This document shows positions 5,477-5,868 of a DNA stretch of 5,868 nucleotides, in pieces. Source of the DNA: Halobacteriales archaeon QH_10_65_19 (GTDB lineage Archaea > Halobacteriota > Halobacteria > Halobacteriales > Haloarculaceae); assembly GCA_003022085.1 (NCBI GenBank), contig PXQK01000077.1, positions 1 to 5,868 on the forward strand. The letters are read 5' to 3'. Made by a program: the position numbers and the translations under genes. The first letter of the stretch is position 1; every line of letters begins with the position of its first letter. The notes beneath the pieces were generated by a model. It ran no database searches. It was not told where the DNA came from and worked only from the letters and a program-made list of their open reading frames with translations.

Positions 5477-5494
5477 TCACGCACGACCCTATCA
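5477..5494 (-). repeat. 18-bp element end, copy D (right end, two mismatches)
   Basis: TCACGCACGACCCTATCA differs from copy A at two positions. It also contains the small hairpin GGGTC-ACGCAC-GACCC (5474-5489), created by one of those changes. Confidence 0.6.
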
Positions 5495-5614
5495 CACTCC
5501 CTGAACTGGACAGTACATCTAAACGACGACTGCCGTGTGTCCCGGTGTGCCCGACCCCCACCGGTTCGACGTGTCAGTACAGCGCCACAGCCTCGCAGGC
5601 ACCACGGCGGCTCG

Positions 5615-5868
5615 GTGGCCCGGGACGTCACGCCGACCACCCCGGAGGGCGACCGAGTGGGGCCCGGATCATTTCTCGGCCCGAACCCCCTCGCGGTCAA
5701 GTTCGGCCCGGATAGCGTCGGCACCGGGGACCCTGACGGGCTCACATCGACCCGGGTGGGCGCCTCACCGGTCGACGTCGACGGATTCGTGTTCGACAGG
5801 TGCGCGGTCGGCGGCACCGACGCGACCGAGACAGTTCGCTCGCTGGTCGACGACCTCGACCGAGCGGA
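5615..5868 (+). CDS. Partial unrecognised reading frame, open at the right window edge
   Basis: The plus frame starting at codon 5615 has the base and codon pattern of a haloarchaeal gene. It is rich in Asp, Val and Gly with mostly G or C at third positions, and it reads GPGSFLGPNPLAVKFGPDSV, then SPVDVDGFVFDRCAVGG and ETVRSLVDDLDRA before running off the window. The alternative plus frame here is rich in Ser, Thr and Arg, the usual shadow pattern. GTG at 5615 is a possible start. A different frame from GTG at 5547 (VPDPHRFDVSVQRHSLAGTT) also looks coding and has TCTAAAC about 27 nt upstream, so the real start may be 5547 with a frameshift near 5610. I do not recognise the family, and no function is offered. 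Confidence 0.35.
   Translation, partial: MARDVTPTTPEGDRVGPGSFLGPNPLAVKFGPDSVGTGDPDGLTSTRVGASPVDVDGFVFDRCAVGGTDATETVRSLVDDLDRA

Larger units (their letters stand above)
5371..5494. mobile_element. MITE-like 124-bp element with 18-bp terminal inverted repeats
   Basis: The left end TCATACGGTCGTGCGTGA (5371-5388) is matched in reverse complement by 5477-5494 at 16 of 18 positions. The interior of 88 bp carries no gene. The left end abuts the transposase relic. No exact target-site duplication is visible (CTCACCTC to the left, CACTCCCT to the right). Size, paired ends and recurrence of the end elsewhere in the window fit a non-autonomous miniature element mobilised by an insertion sequence not present here. 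The family of that parent is not known to me. Confidence 0.55.

Noticed and set aside
5474..5489. GGGTC-ACGCAC-GACCC hairpin as a terminator
   Set aside because: It lies inside the element's right end, no T run follows, and no gene ends nearby.

Overview
The window looks haloarchaeal. The intact genes are GC-rich, use mostly G or C at third codon positions, and encode acidic proteins rich in Asp, Glu, Val and Ala. Two genes have a TATA-like box centred 27-28 nt before the start codon, which fits leaderless haloarchaeal transcription. This assignment is inferred from composition and family resemblance, not from a search.

Layout. Positions 1-420 hold no convincing gene; they carry a 16-bp inverted repeat pair and end in an 18-bp sequence that recurs in the window, probably the end of a small mobile element. 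Positions 421-692 are the frameshifted 3' part of an unrecognised gene. Positions 742-4379 are the intact core, all on the minus strand. In transcription order it contains a class III (CaiB/BaiF) CoA-transferase, a DRE-TIM metallolyase of the homocitrate/isopropylmalate synthase type, a one-cysteine peroxiredoxin, and an isochorismatase-type cysteine hydrolase. The first two are fused stop-to-start (TAG then ATG with no gap) and surely form one operon. The last two each have their own promoter. Positions 4457-4804 (plus strand) hold a strongly shrunken relic of a molybdenum hydroxylase large subunit (CoxL/xanthine dehydrogenase family). Positions 4805-5190 are AT-rich, gene-free and full of small palindromes. 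Positions 5191-5370 are a relic of an IS6-type transposase, 5371-5494 a 124-bp MITE-like element, and the right edge carries an unrecognised partial reading frame.

How the parts may work together. The CoA-transferase and the Claisen-condensing-type enzyme plausibly act in sequence on an organic acid and its CoA ester. The substrate cannot be read from sequence. The cysteine hydrolase and the hydroxylase relic would fit a catabolic island for a nitrogenous or aromatic compound, but that is speculation. The 18-bp repeat occurs three times exactly and once with two mismatches. One copy abuts the peroxiredoxin stop codon and another bounds the MITE, so the metabolic core sits between related mobile-element ends in an eroding accessory region.
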